From Actinomycetota bacterium (GTDB lineage Bacteria > Actinomycetota > Actinomycetes > S36-B12 > UBA5976): DNA of 17,636 nucleotides. Shown here in pieces: positions 1 through 8,527 of this stretch. How positions within the stretch are numbered: position 1 is the stretch's first letter; every line of letters begins with the position of its first letter. The notes below the pieces were generated by a model, which was not told the DNA's origin, searched no databases, and saw only the letters and a list, made by a program, of their open reading frames with translations. The position numbers and the translations under genes are program-made. The stretch lies in the NCBI GenBank assembly GCA_017853815.1, contig JAFMIT010000023.1, positions 1 through 17,636 of the forward strand. Direction: 5' to 3'.

Positions 1-189
1 AAAGCGAAGAAGCTGGGAATGGTCGAAGCCAGCAATCCAGTCGGGCTCAAGCTTGTTGACGGTGAAGTTCTTGGTCTGCCAAAACCTGCTCCAGCAAGCG
101 ACCACCGCGCCATTCCAGGCACCAACGTTGATACCAGCACGGGTGCCTGGCGAACAAACGATGCAGCAGTGCAAGTAACAGGGGGATAG
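1..189 (+). CDS. ftsL: Cell division protein FtsL-like, C-terminal end (5' partial)
   Basis: An open frame runs from the left edge to a TAG at 187-189 and gives 62 residues. It starts KAKKLGMVEASNPVGLKLVDG and continues as a Pro/Thr/Ala-rich, probably disordered tail. The 'A..LGMV....P..L.L.DG.V.G' pattern resembles the C-terminal end of the small coiled-coil septum protein found between rsmH and ftsI in actinobacteria. FtsL is a bitopic membrane protein that works with FtsQ and FtsB to activate FtsW-FtsI. The cytoplasmic part, membrane helix and coiled coil lie outside the window, so the call rests on this short motif plus its position 3 bases before ftsI. A lineage-specific small protein in the same slot is the alternative. 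Confidence 0.7.
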   Translation, partial: KAKKLGMVEASNPVGLKLVDGEVLGLPKPAPASDHRAIPGTNVDTSTGAWRTNDAAVQVTGG

Positions 190-192
190 GAA

Positions 193-1965
193 ATGTCGAG
201 GATGTTGGAAGAAAGACAAGTAGACCGTGCGAATCTGCGCACAGAAGCTTCGATAGCGCGCAAAAAGCGGCGCGTCATGCTGCTGCGCCGAGTTCGACTT
301 GCGCGCTCATTGATGCTGTTCATGATTCTGAGCATGGTTGTTGCGTTGGTGAATCTTCAGGCGTTCACATCGCCAGATAGTTTTCCTGACATTCAGGCCG
401 CATCCACCAAAACATTTCCGGTCTCTGCAGTTCGTGGCACCATCACGGACCGCTCCGGTGTAGCACTCGCCATGACGGTTGAAGTTCGGGACGTTTTCGC
501 TGACCAAACACTCGTCAAGAACCCCGCTACCTCGGCGGCGCAGCTCGCTCCGATTCTTGGCATTGAACCAGCCGTGCTGCAATCAAAGTTGACGGGTCAA
601 AAACGCTTCGTGCCCTTGAAAGACGGCGTCTCTCAGGCCGACTGGGGCCGGATCGTGGCCCTTGAGCTTCCGGGCATCGGAGGCAATCGTGCCCAGCAGC
701 GGGCATACCCAGAAGGTGCTGCTGTCGCAAACCTCCTTGGTCGTCTCAATTTTGAAGGGAAGCCGACTGAAGGTCTCGAGCTGCAATTCAACAAGTTGCT
801 CGCAGGCATTGATGGCACTCGTCGCAACTATGGCTCATTGAGTATTGGTTCAGATGAATCACTCACACCCGCGATTGATGGTGCACATTTGAGGTTGACG
901 GTTGATCGTGACATTCAGACGATGGCTCAACTCGCGATTGCCCAAGAGGTGCAGGCGTCACGCGCCGAAAGTGGTTCTGTCATTGTGCTTAATAGCAAAA
1001 CCGGCGAAATCCTCGCGATGGCAACCGCTCCGACCTACGATCCTGAAAACATTACGAATGAAACGATGAACTTCATGGGAAATCGCGTGCTCAGCGAATC
1101 CTATGAGCCTGGAAGCACTGGCAAAGTGATGACGATGGCAGCCCTTCTCGACTCGGGAGAGGCAACTCCTTCACGCAAATTCGTCGTTCCATATTCGATT
1201 AAGCGTTCCGACGGCGCGGTGCACGATCACCAGCAGCACCCTGCACTTCATCTCACCCTTACGGGAATTCTCGCGAAGTCAAGCAATGTCGGTACCGTGC
1301 TCGCTGCTGAAGGAATGACCAATTCCGAGCTGTTCAAGTATTTCACTCGTTTTGGTATCGGCCAGTACAGCGGTTTGAGTTTTCCTAATGAGACCAAGGG
1401 CAAACTCTTGCCTGCGAATGAGTGGTTTGGACTTGATCGTTACAACAAGATGTTTGGTCAGGGTTACCAGATGAACTTGTTGCAGGCTGCTGGGGTTTTT
1501 GCGACTATCGCCAACGATGGCGTCCGCATGAAGCCGACCTTGGTCGCCGGCTACACCGATCGATTCGGCAAGTTCAATAAGTTTTCTGAGCCAGCTGGCG
1601 TACGCGTTGTCAGCCAAGAAGCGGCCCGACAAGTTCGCGAGATGATGGAAAGCGTCGTCTCTGACGAAGGCACTGCTCCGATGGCACAAATTCCCGGTTA
1701 TCGAGTGGCCGGCAAGACCGGTACCGCACAGATCTGGAACGTCGAGAAGCAGAAGTGGAAAGGCTATGTCGCGTCCTTTATTGGATTTGCGCCAGCGGAT
1801 AAGCCTGAGCTCGTCGTCGCTGTTCAACTCGTCAAGCCCAAGAACGGTCACTTCGGTGGTCAGTTAGCAGGACCGGTTTTCAAGAAGGTTATGAAGTTTG
1901 CTCTCACTCAGATGCGCATCCCGACGACTGGAGTGCAGTCGCCGAAACTTCAGTTGACGTGGTGA
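193..1965 (+). CDS. ftsI: Septal peptidoglycan transpeptidase FtsI (class B PBP3 / PbpB)
   Basis: This is a 590-residue class B penicillin-binding protein that cross-links septal peptidoglycan as the partner of FtsW. Residues 1-38 are cytoplasmic and strongly basic (RKKRR, LRRVRLAR). One membrane helix lies at about 39-57, followed by the PBP dimerisation or pedestal region (about 75-225). The transpeptidase domain (about 250-575) has all three active-site motifs: S308-T-G-K311 with the nucleophilic serine, S363-S-N365, and K508-T-G510. The length is normal for actinobacterial FtsI, and no C-terminal PASTA repeats are seen. The ATG at 193 is preceded by a strong purine-rich site (GGGGGATAGG, 181-190) that overlaps the ftsL stop, suggesting coupling. 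The periplasmic side is the site of action and the natural beta-lactam target. Confidence 0.97.
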   Translation: MSRMLEERQVDRANLRTEASIARKKRRVMLLRRVRLARSLMLFMILSMVVALVNLQAFTSPDSFPDIQAASTKTFPVSAVRGTITDRSGVALAMTVEVRDVFADQTLVKNPATSAAQLAPILGIEPAVLQSKLTGQKRFVPLKDGVSQADWGRIVALELPGIGGNRAQQRAYPEGAAVANLLGRLNFEGKPTEGLELQFNKLLAGIDGTRRNYGSLSIGSDESLTPAIDGAHLRLTVDRDIQTMAQLAIAQEVQASRAESGSVIVLNSKTGEILAMATAPTYDPENITNETMNFMGNRVLSESYEPGSTGKVMTMAALLDSGEATPSRKFVVPYSIKRSDGAVHDHQQHPALHLTLTGILAKSSNVGTVLAAEGMTNSELFKYFTRFGIGQYSGLSFPNETKGKLLPANEWFGLDRYNKMFGQGYQMNLLQAAGVFATIANDGVRMKPTLVAGYTDRFGKFNKFSEPAGVRVVSQEAARQVREMMESVVSDEGTAPMAQIPGYRVAGKTGTAQIWNVEKQKWKGYVASFIGFAPADKPELVVAVQLVKPKNGHFGGQLAGPVFKKVMKFALTQMRIPTTGVQSPKLQLTW

Positions 1966-1971
1966 TTCGAC

Positions 1972-3459
1972 ATGCAATCGATTCCCGTAGCGGTCTCGCT
2001 CGATAACGCTGTTGCGAGCATTGGACTGCAGTTACCGATCACTCGGTTAACGGTCACTGGAATCACGTATGACAATCGGCAAGTTCGCTCGGGGTTCGTG
2101 TTTGCGGCGCTTCCCGGTTTTAAACGTCATGGCATTGAATTCGCTGCTGATGCCGTAGCGGCAGGTGCCGTTGCTGTGTTGACAGATGCAGATGGCGCGC
2201 ATCGTTTTGAGAGTGCTTCGGTGCCAGTGATTGTCAGCGCTGACCCTCGCGCGGACTTGGCGCTTCTCGCACGATTCATTTATGGCGATGCTCAGGCTCA
2301 GCTCGTCTCTGTGGGAATCACGGGGACAAATGGCAAAACAACAACATCGTTCCTAGTGGAATCCGCATTGACCGCCACGCTCGGCGGAACGCTTCTTATC
2401 GGCACGACAGGAATTCGTTTTGGTGAATGGCGCGGCACCTCTGCAAGGACCACGCCAGAGTCATCGGACGTTCATCAGTTACTTCACGACGCACACGAGG
2501 CCGGTGCCCGCGCGTTGGTGATGGAAGTGTCATCTCATGCACTGGTGCTGGGTAGAGTCGATGGCATCGTCTACGACGTTGCCGTTTTCACGGGCTTGTC
2601 ACCAGACCACCTCGACTTTCATGCAGACATGGAGGACTACTTCCGCGCCAAGGCTCAACTCTTTACGTCACAACGAGCTGAGCGCGCTGTGATCTGTGTG
2701 GATACGCAGTGGGGTAAACGTCTGGCCGCCGAGTGCTCCCTTCCGTTGCTCACGTTTGGGCTGTCCGCCGATGCGGATTGGACGGCGAGAGACATTGTGG
2801 TTGAAGGCGATGGGCACATGAGTTTCACTGCAATCGGCCCACACGCTGAGCTTCCAGTGCGACTGGGTTTGCCGGGAGAGTTCAATGTCTTGAACGCGCT
2901 TGCGACAGTGGCAGTTGCTGATTCGCTCTCGCTCTCGCTTGAAACCGCTACAGCGAGACTCGCAGAAGTTTTTGTCCCGGGTCGCCTTGAGCGCGTGATT
3001 CATTCCCAGGATTTTCTCGTTCTTGTCGATTACGCACACACGCCTGATGCCGTTGAGCGCGCTTTGGCAGTCGCTCGAACGTGTACGTCGGGCAAAGTCA
3101 TCGCGGTTCTCGGTTGTGGTGGCGATCGAGATCCACACAAGCGCGAGCCGATGGGTGCCGCAGCCGCCTCGCTGGCGGACATTGTCGTCATCACAGACGA
3201 CAATCCACGAACCGAAAACCCCGAACAGATTCGGTCTCAAATCCTCGAAGGCGCACGAAAAGTCGCTAGCGCCGCTCGCATCGAAGAAATGGGATCGCGG
3301 TCAGAGGCGATTGAATATGCGCTCTCAGTCGCATCCGTGGGGGATTGCGTCATCATCTTGGGTAAAGGTCACGAAACCGGCCAAGAGGTTAACGGCGTGG
3401 TGAGTCCTTTTGATGATCGTGAAGTTGCACGTGCCGCGCTCGATAGGTTGAGCTCGTGA
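1972..3459 (+). CDS. murE: UDP-N-acetylmuramoyl-L-alanyl-D-glutamate--2,6-diaminopimelate ligase MurE
   Basis: This is a 495-residue cytoplasmic Mur ligase that adds the third stem-peptide residue to UDP-MurNAc-L-Ala-D-Glu using ATP. The domains are an N-terminal UDP-binding domain (about 25-105), a central ATPase with P-loop GTNGKTTT (118-125, K122), and a C-terminal amino-acid-binding domain (about 335-490). TTPESSD (160-166), EVSSHAL (185-191) and the probable carbamylated K227 in YFRAKAQ are in place. D410-N-P-R413 is the signature of meso-diaminopimelate-adding enzymes; lysine-adding enzymes differ there, so mDAP-type wall is predicted. GKGHE (464-468) is also present. The ATG start lies 6 bases after ftsI with only a weak ribosome site. 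The stop overlaps the murF start. Confidence 0.97.
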   Translation: MQSIPVAVSLDNAVASIGLQLPITRLTVTGITYDNRQVRSGFVFAALPGFKRHGIEFAADAVAAGAVAVLTDADGAHRFESASVPVIVSADPRADLALLARFIYGDAQAQLVSVGITGTNGKTTTSFLVESALTATLGGTLLIGTTGIRFGEWRGTSARTTPESSDVHQLLHDAHEAGARALVMEVSSHALVLGRVDGIVYDVAVFTGLSPDHLDFHADMEDYFRAKAQLFTSQRAERAVICVDTQWGKRLAAECSLPLLTFGLSADADWTARDIVVEGDGHMSFTAIGPHAELPVRLGLPGEFNVLNALATVAVADSLSLSLETATARLAEVFVPGRLERVIHSQDFLVLVDYAHTPDAVERALAVARTCTSGKVIAVLGCGGDRDPHKREPMGAAAASLADIVVITDDNPRTENPEQIRSQILEGARKVASAARIEEMGSRSEAIEYALSVASVGDCVIILGKGHETGQEVNGVVSPFDDREVARAALDRLSS

Positions 3460-4841
3460 GGTACTCCCTAGCCGATGCAGCTCGCGCAACGTTTGGCACG
3501 ACGAATGCCCCAGATACCGTGTTTAACGGCGTGTCTACAGATTCAAGGAACCTGAAACCTGGGAACCTGTTTGTCGCCATTCGTGGTGAGAATTTTGATG
3601 GTCATGATTTCATCGGCCAAGCGATGTCCGCGGGCGCAGCTGCAGTGGTCTCCGAGCGGCAGGTAGACGCGCCACACGTACTCGTCGATGACTGTTTAAA
3701 GGCCCTTGGACAACTCGCAGCCATGCACATCAGCGCACTGAAAGCGCAGGTTGTGGGCGTCACGGGATCGAGTGGAAAAACCTCGACGAAAGATCTTCTC
3801 GCGCAGGTGCTCTCAACCTTTGGTGAAACGATTGCGCCGCCTGGATCTTTCAATAATGAGATCGGCCTACCGAACACCGTGCTGTCGGCTACGACCAACA
3901 CCGATTTTCTCGTACTCGAAATGGGCATGCGCGGCCGCGGGCACATTTCATATTTATGCTCGATCGCCCAGCCCCGCGTCGCCATCATTTTGAACGTTGG
4001 CTCTGCGCACATTGAACTTCTTGGGTCAGCAGACGCCATCGCAGAGGCCAAGTCTGAAATCATCCGAGGACTGCCCGCAGACGGCGTAGCAGTGCTGTTT
4101 GCCGATGACTCTCGCGTGTCGAACTTGCGAACAGTTACATCTGCACAGGTGCTGACTTTTGGCGAGTCTTCTGAGGCCGATGTCAGAGTTCTTGATTTGG
4201 AGCTCGACGAAAGCGCGCGTCCCATCGTGACGTACGCCTATCGTGGAGACGAGTGTCGAGTGCATCTTCAGCTCGCGGGCGAGCATCAGGCCTTCAACGC
4301 AGCGGCCGTGATTGCTGCCTGCCTTGGTTTGGGGCTTAGTTTTTCGAAGATTTGCGACGCGCTGAATACTGCGACAAATCTCAGCAAATGGCGCATGGAA
4401 GTCACCCAACTTCAGAACAACATCACCATCATTAACGATGCCTACAACGCCAATCCCGAGTCGATGCGGGCTGGATTAAAGGCACTGAAGGCGATGTCTC
4501 AAGGGCGCCGGAGCTGGGCAGTGCTCGGAGAGATGCGCGAACTCGGCGAACAGTCGCTTTCCGCTCACGATGAACTGGGCAGACTCTGTGTTCGGCTCGA
4601 CGTCAACAAATTGGTAGCCGTTGGACCCGTCGGCAAAATCATCCAAATGGGGGCTGCGCAAGAGGGCTCCTGGGGTGACGAGGCAGCTCACGTCGAGACG
4701 GTGGATCAGGCGATTGAATTCCTGAAAACCGCGGTCACACCTGGCGATGTGATTTTCATCAAAGCTAGTCGTGCGGTTGGTTTGGAACGCGTGGCGAGCG
4801 CTCTGATTGAGCATTTCTCGCGGGAGAATGCGCCCTCATGA
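3456..4841 (+). CDS. murF: UDP-N-acetylmuramoyl-tripeptide--D-alanyl-D-alanine ligase MurF
   Basis: This 461-residue protein attaches D-Ala-D-Ala to the UDP-MurNAc-tripeptide, the last cytoplasmic step before the membrane phase. The start is a GTG inside the murE stop (GTGA, 4-base overlap). The N-terminal domain has VSTDSR (26-31), the usual uridine-nucleotide-binding motif. The P-loop is G104-S-S-G-K-T-S110, followed by NNEIGLP (133-139), LEMGMRGRGHI (about 154-164), NVGSAHIELLGS (about 180-191) and K199 as the likely carbamylated lysine. The C-terminal domain has NDAYNANPESMRA (about 328-340), the diagnostic MurF motif. Length is normal. No ddl gene lies nearby, so D-Ala-D-Ala must be made by a gene elsewhere. 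Confidence 0.97.
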   Translation: MRYSLADAARATFGTTNAPDTVFNGVSTDSRNLKPGNLFVAIRGENFDGHDFIGQAMSAGAAAVVSERQVDAPHVLVDDCLKALGQLAAMHISALKAQVVGVTGSSGKTSTKDLLAQVLSTFGETIAPPGSFNNEIGLPNTVLSATTNTDFLVLEMGMRGRGHISYLCSIAQPRVAIILNVGSAHIELLGSADAIAEAKSEIIRGLPADGVAVLFADDSRVSNLRTVTSAQVLTFGESSEADVRVLDLELDESARPIVTYAYRGDECRVHLQLAGEHQAFNAAAVIAACLGLGLSFSKICDALNTATNLSKWRMEVTQLQNNITIINDAYNANPESMRAGLKALKAMSQGRRSWAVLGEMRELGEQSLSAHDELGRLCVRLDVNKLVAVGPVGKIIQMGAAQEGSWGDEAAHVETVDQAIEFLKTAVTPGDVIFIKASRAVGLERVASALIEHFSRENAPS

Positions 4842-5905
4842 GGTTGGTCCTGATCGCTGGTGCGTTCTCGATGCTCGCTTCGTTCATTTTGACTCCGCTG
4901 CTTGCTCGGCTACTGCGCCGCCGCGGATTAGCGCAAGCAATTCGCGAATCCACTGATGACGTGCACTATCCAGAACACCAGACGAAGGTTGGAACGCCGT
5001 CGATGGGCGGCGCAGCATTCTTGATTGCGGTAGCCCTGGGATATGTCGTTGCTCATCTTGTGACCTGGCGTGCTCCGAGTTATTCGGGCCTCTTGGCCTT
5101 TTATCTCACGTTTGCGCTCGGTGCTGTCGGCCTAGCAGACGATTACCTCAAGATCTTTAAACAGCGCAGTGCAGGTATTCGCGCTCGCACGAAGTTGATC
5201 GGACAGGCTTTCGCAGCAATCAGCTTTGCTTGGCTTGCGTTGCAGGATCCAACAAACGTTGGCATTTCGCCTGCCAGCCAGGCAGTGAGTTTCGTTCGCG
5301 ATACACCGCTGGTGCTGCCTACGTTCGTGTTTGTGTTGTGGGTCTGGTTCATGGTTACGGCGACAACGAACGGTGTGAACCTCACTGATGGCTTGGACGG
5401 TCTGGTAACTGGGGCCTCGGTGATGAGTTTCGGCGCCTACACGATTGTCAGCGTATGGCAATACGGACAGGCATGTGTGTGGGAGATAACTCCTCGCTGC
5501 TACTCAGTTGCTGATCCCTTTGACCTTGCTGTCTTTGCAGCGGCGTTTGCTGGAGCTCTCTTTGGTTTTCTTTGGTACAACACGTCACCAGCTCGCATCT
5601 TTATGGGAGACACAGGATCGCTGAGTATCGGTGGCGGCATTGCAGCGCTTGCGGTGATGACAAAAACACAACTACTTCTGCCGTTATTTGCAGGACTCTT
5701 CTTAATCGTCACCATGTCGGTGATTTTGCAAGTGGGAAGTTTCAAACTTCGCGGCAAGCGAATATTCCGCATGGCTCCGCTGCATCACCACTTTGAATTG
5801 CTGGGTTGGCAAGAAGTCACCATTGTCGTGCGGTTCTGGCTAATTCAGGCCGCTTGTGTGGCTCTTGGCGTGGCAATCTTCTACGCAGAGTGGGTACGGC
5901 AGTGA
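4838..5905 (+). CDS. mraY: Phospho-N-acetylmuramoyl-pentapeptide transferase MraY
   Basis: This is a 355-residue polytopic membrane enzyme that transfers phospho-MurNAc-pentapeptide to undecaprenyl phosphate, giving lipid I on the inner face of the membrane. About ten hydrophobic segments are visible. Signature positions are present: SMGG (55-58), ADDYLK with D101/D102, NLTDGLDGL (181-189), GDTGSLSIGG with D258, and APLHHHFELLGW with H316-H318. A loop near 205-228 with two cysteines (QACVWEITPRCYSVADP) is common in actinobacterial MraY. The ATG overlaps the murF stop (ATGA), with GGGAG at 4822-4826. The stop overlaps the GTG of murD, keeping the run coupled. Confidence 0.97.
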   Translation: MRLVLIAGAFSMLASFILTPLLARLLRRRGLAQAIRESTDDVHYPEHQTKVGTPSMGGAAFLIAVALGYVVAHLVTWRAPSYSGLLAFYLTFALGAVGLADDYLKIFKQRSAGIRARTKLIGQAFAAISFAWLALQDPTNVGISPASQAVSFVRDTPLVLPTFVFVLWVWFMVTATTNGVNLTDGLDGLVTGASVMSFGAYTIVSVWQYGQACVWEITPRCYSVADPFDLAVFAAAFAGALFGFLWYNTSPARIFMGDTGSLSIGGGIAALAVMTKTQLLLPLFAGLFLIVTMSVILQVGSFKLRGKRIFRMAPLHHHFELLGWQEVTIVVRFWLIQAACVALGVAIFYAEWVRQ

Positions 5906-7344
5906 ACGTCGAAACGCTGGATCGAAGTAGCGATTGGGCTGCGGTGCGCGTCGGAGTTCTTGGACTCGGCATTGCCGGCTATGCGTGTGCAGACTCGCTC
6001 ACCTTCCTCGGCGCATCCGTGATCGCACTAGACGAACGCGACACACCCGCTCTGCAGGAGAAGAAGCAACTTCTCGAACTTCTCGGCGCATCTGTCACTT
6101 TGGGCGAAGCTTTACGTCTCCCTGAGAACATTGATCTGCTTGTGGTGTCACCTGGACTACCTCCGCACCATCCAGTGATTGCGGCCGCACTAGTTGCTGG
6201 CGTGCCGGTCTGGGGAGAACTTGAACTCGCCTGGCGTCTGCGAGATCTTGACGCGCCGGCACCCTGGCTCTGCGTGACTGGCACCAATGGCAAGACCACT
6301 ACCACGTTGATGTTGGAATCAATGCTGCGCGCAGCAGGGTTGAAAACGACAGCTGCAGGAAATATCGGCCGCAGTTTGGTCGAAGTGGTGATGGATCCTG
6401 AAGGTTACGACGTCATCGCGGTTGAAGTAGGCGCACCACAATTACCGTTTGTTACATCGATGAGCCCCTACGCGGCCGTGTGTCTCAATGTTGCAGAAGA
6501 TCATGTCGACCACTTTGGATCGATGGATGCATATGTCGCCGCAAAAGCTCGCGTCTACGAAAACTCTCAAGTCGCTGCTGTCTTCAATCGTGCAGATGCT
6601 GCCACTCTCAAGATGGTCGAAAATGCAGATGTTATTGAGGGTTGTCGAGCTATTGGATTCACACTGGAGACGCCTGGACTGAGCGAACTCGGGTTAGTTG
6701 AAGACATTTTGGTGGATCGCGCTTTTGTCGAAAATCGCCAAACGCACGCGCAGGAGCTCGCAACGATTGAGGATATCCATCCTTATGCGCTGCACAACGT
6801 CTCCAACGCTCTCGCCGCAGCCGCACTCGCACGAGCTTTTGGGGTTGAGTCAGGCTTCATTCGACAAGGCCTGATTGATTTCGAACCTGCCGCACATCGG
6901 GTAGCTCATGTCGCGACGCTCAACGACGTGAAATACATCAATGATTCCAAAGCTACCAATGCCCACGCTGCTCAGACCGCTTTGCTCTCTTTTGAGAACG
7001 TCATCTGGATTGCTGGCGGGGACGCAAAAGGCCAAGCGTTCGATGGGCTGGTGGAGATGGCCAAAGGCCGACTCAAGCATGTTCTGCTGCTTGGTCGTGA
7101 TCGTGCGGATCTTCGAAATTCACTTGATCGTCTGGCGCCGAATATTCCGGTCACAGAGTTTGAATCTATGTCCCCAGAAGTCATGAGCGAGATTGTGACC
7201 ACGGCCGCTCAGATGGCGGCGCCTGGTGATGTCGTTTTGCTCGCACCTGCATGCGCATCGTGGGACATTTACAACAACTACGGACACCGCGGCGACATGT
7301 TTGCCGAAGCGGTTAATCACCTGGGGGAGAATCATGGCAATTGA
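5902..7344 (+). CDS. murD: UDP-N-acetylmuramoylalanine--D-glutamate ligase MurD
   Basis: This is a 480-residue Mur ligase that adds D-Glu to UDP-MurNAc-L-Ala in the cytoplasm. I place the start at GTG 5902, overlapping the mraY stop as GTGA. The open frame extends upstream to 5806, but that part lies inside mraY and encodes no MurD-like residues, while VGVLGLGIAGYA (about 17-28) is a normal MurD N-terminus. The P-loop is G127-TNGKTTT, the ATP-domain motif is LNVAEDHVDHFGS, and the C-terminal domain has YINDSKATN. One oddity is that the conserved ELSSFQL segment reads EVGAPQL (E175-L181). Glu and Gln are kept but both serines are lost (see findings). The last 11 bases overlap ftsW. Confidence 0.95.
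   Translation: MNVETLDRSSDWAAVRVGVLGLGIAGYACADSLTFLGASVIALDERDTPALQEKKQLLELLGASVTLGEALRLPENIDLLVVSPGLPPHHPVIAAALVAGVPVWGELELAWRLRDLDAPAPWLCVTGTNGKTTTTLMLESMLRAAGLKTTAAGNIGRSLVEVVMDPEGYDVIAVEVGAPQLPFVTSMSPYAAVCLNVAEDHVDHFGSMDAYVAAKARVYENSQVAAVFNRADAATLKMVENADVIEGCRAIGFTLETPGLSELGLVEDILVDRAFVENRQTHAQELATIEDIHPYALHNVSNALAAAALARAFGVESGFIRQGLIDFEPAAHRVAHVATLNDVKYINDSKATNAHAAQTALLSFENVIWIAGGDAKGQAFDGLVEMAKGRLKHVLLLGRDRADLRNSLDRLAPNIPVTEFESMSPEVMSEIVTTAAQMAAPGDVVLLAPACASWDIYNNYGHRGDMFAEAVNHLGENHGN
7323..7330 (+). promoter_or_regulatory. Ribosome binding site fixing the ftsW start
   Basis: GGGGGAGA lies 3 bases before the ATG at 7334, with its G-rich core 6 to 10 bases upstream. It sits inside the murD coding region and supports 7334 as the ftsW start rather than the in-frame ATG at 7226, which lies deep within murD. 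Confidence 0.7.
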
Positions 7345-8527
7345 TCCGAACATCGAATTCGAGCGTCCAGCACGTACTGAGCGGGCTTTGCCGCTGAATT
7401 CGAGTTTCTTGGTGTTAGCAGGCTCCCTGACGCTTTTGTGCGTTCTGGGATTGATCATGGTGGCCTCGGCTAGCAGTGTCGAGTCAGCGCAGCTCTACGG
7501 CTCATCGTGGGCCATGCTTCAGCGCCAGGTGCTTGGCATGATCGGCGGCGGCATCGCCGCGTATGGCTTCTCACGCCTCTCCATGAAGTGGATGCGCATT
7601 GTCAGCTGGCCACTCATGATGCTGTCGGTCGCACTGCTTGGCTACACACTCAAGTTCGGTGTCGAAGTTGGTGGTCAGCGAAATTGGATTCGCTTGCCAT
7701 TTAGTCTTCAGTTTCAACCGTCTGAGTTGGCAAAACTTGCGCTCGTGCTTTTCTGTGCCCACATGATTGCCAACAACATTGCTCACGTTCATTCGCGCTT
7801 GCGCACGAGCATCTCAATTGTTTTTGCTAGTTGCGTCATCATCGGTTTGGTGCTCTTAGAGCGCGATCTCGGCACGCCCATCATTTTGGCGGGGATTGCA
7901 CTTTCCATCTTGTATGCAAGTGGTCTGCCAGGACGATGGATTGCGGGCATGATGGGCATTGGCGTCCTCGGCGTCGCCGCGCTTTCGCTGCTTCCCGGTA
8001 GCAGCTATCGCATTGATCGTTTTCTCGCGTGGCTGAATCCTGCAGCCGACCCTCAGGGTTACGGTTACCAAATTTTGCACGGTCAATACGCTCTCGCATC
8101 AGGCGGCATTTTCGGCAATGGGCTCGGCCAATCCGTCGAAAAGTGGGGTGCACTGCCAGCAGCGCACACAGACTTCATTCTTTCGATCATTGGTGAAGAA
8201 CTTGGGTTGTTCGGAACGCTGATGGTGCTGTTCCTGTTGATGGTCATTGTTTTCACGGGCTTCCGCATCGCTGAGCATGCCTCCGATGACTTCGGTCGCA
8301 TGGTGGCTTTCGGTGTCTCGACGTGGATTGCAGTGCAGGTCATGGTCAACGTTGGCGCCATCGTGCGCTTCCTCCCCATTACCGGAGTACCGCTGCCATT
8401 TGTCTCCTACGGTGGCTCATCTCTCATTCCGACGATTGCTGCAATGGGTCTGCTGTTGGCGGTTGCTCGCAACACCGGACCACGCGTCCGCGTCGTGCCA
8501 GCACAGGATGAAGAGGAAAATTACTGA
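7334..8527 (+). CDS. ftsW: Septal peptidoglycan glycosyltransferase FtsW (SEDS family)
   Basis: This is a 397-residue polytopic membrane protein of the SEDS family, which polymerises lipid II at the septum in complex with FtsI. About ten hydrophobic segments follow a short cytoplasmic N-terminus (1-23). Family motifs include GGQRNWIRLP, QPSELAKLAL, LERDLGTPI with the conserved RDxG element, a GGIFGNGLGQS stretch, AAHTDFILSIIGEELG and PLPFVSYGGSS. The start at ATG 7334 is chosen over the upstream ATG 7226 because of the strong ribosome site and because the upstream extension is hydrophilic and unlike the family. It overlaps murD by 11 bases and shares 1 base with murG (TGATG). Arg345 stands where FtsW/RodA usually have glycine just before the LP of the 'NxG...GLLPxTG' segment. 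Confidence 0.96.
   Translation: MAIDPNIEFERPARTERALPLNSSFLVLAGSLTLLCVLGLIMVASASSVESAQLYGSSWAMLQRQVLGMIGGGIAAYGFSRLSMKWMRIVSWPLMMLSVALLGYTLKFGVEVGGQRNWIRLPFSLQFQPSELAKLALVLFCAHMIANNIAHVHSRLRTSISIVFASCVIIGLVLLERDLGTPIILAGIALSILYASGLPGRWIAGMMGIGVLGVAALSLLPGSSYRIDRFLAWLNPAADPQGYGYQILHGQYALASGGIFGNGLGQSVEKWGALPAAHTDFILSIIGEELGLFGTLMVLFLLMVIVFTGFRIAEHASDDFGRMVAFGVSTWIAVQVMVNVGAIVRFLPITGVPLPFVSYGGSSLIPTIAAMGLLLAVARNTGPRVRVVPAQDEEENY

Noticed and set aside
1279..1851. 190-residue minus-strand open frames opposite ftsI (and a similar one at 2668-3240 opposite murE)
   Set aside because: Both sit entirely within strongly conserved genes on the other strand and resemble no known family.
3602..4225. 207-residue minus-strand open frame opposite murF
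   Set aside because: Its Ser/Pro/Arg-rich composition and lack of any domain mark it as a shadow of the conserved MurF frame.
5806..5901. Upstream extension of murD to an ATG at 5806
   Set aside because: The 32 extra residues are encoded within mraY and lie before the normal MurD N-terminus. GTG 5902 gives the typical coupled start.
7226..7333. Upstream extension of ftsW to ATG 7226
   Set aside because: The extension lies inside murD and adds 36 hydrophilic residues. ATG 7334 has a strong ribosome site.
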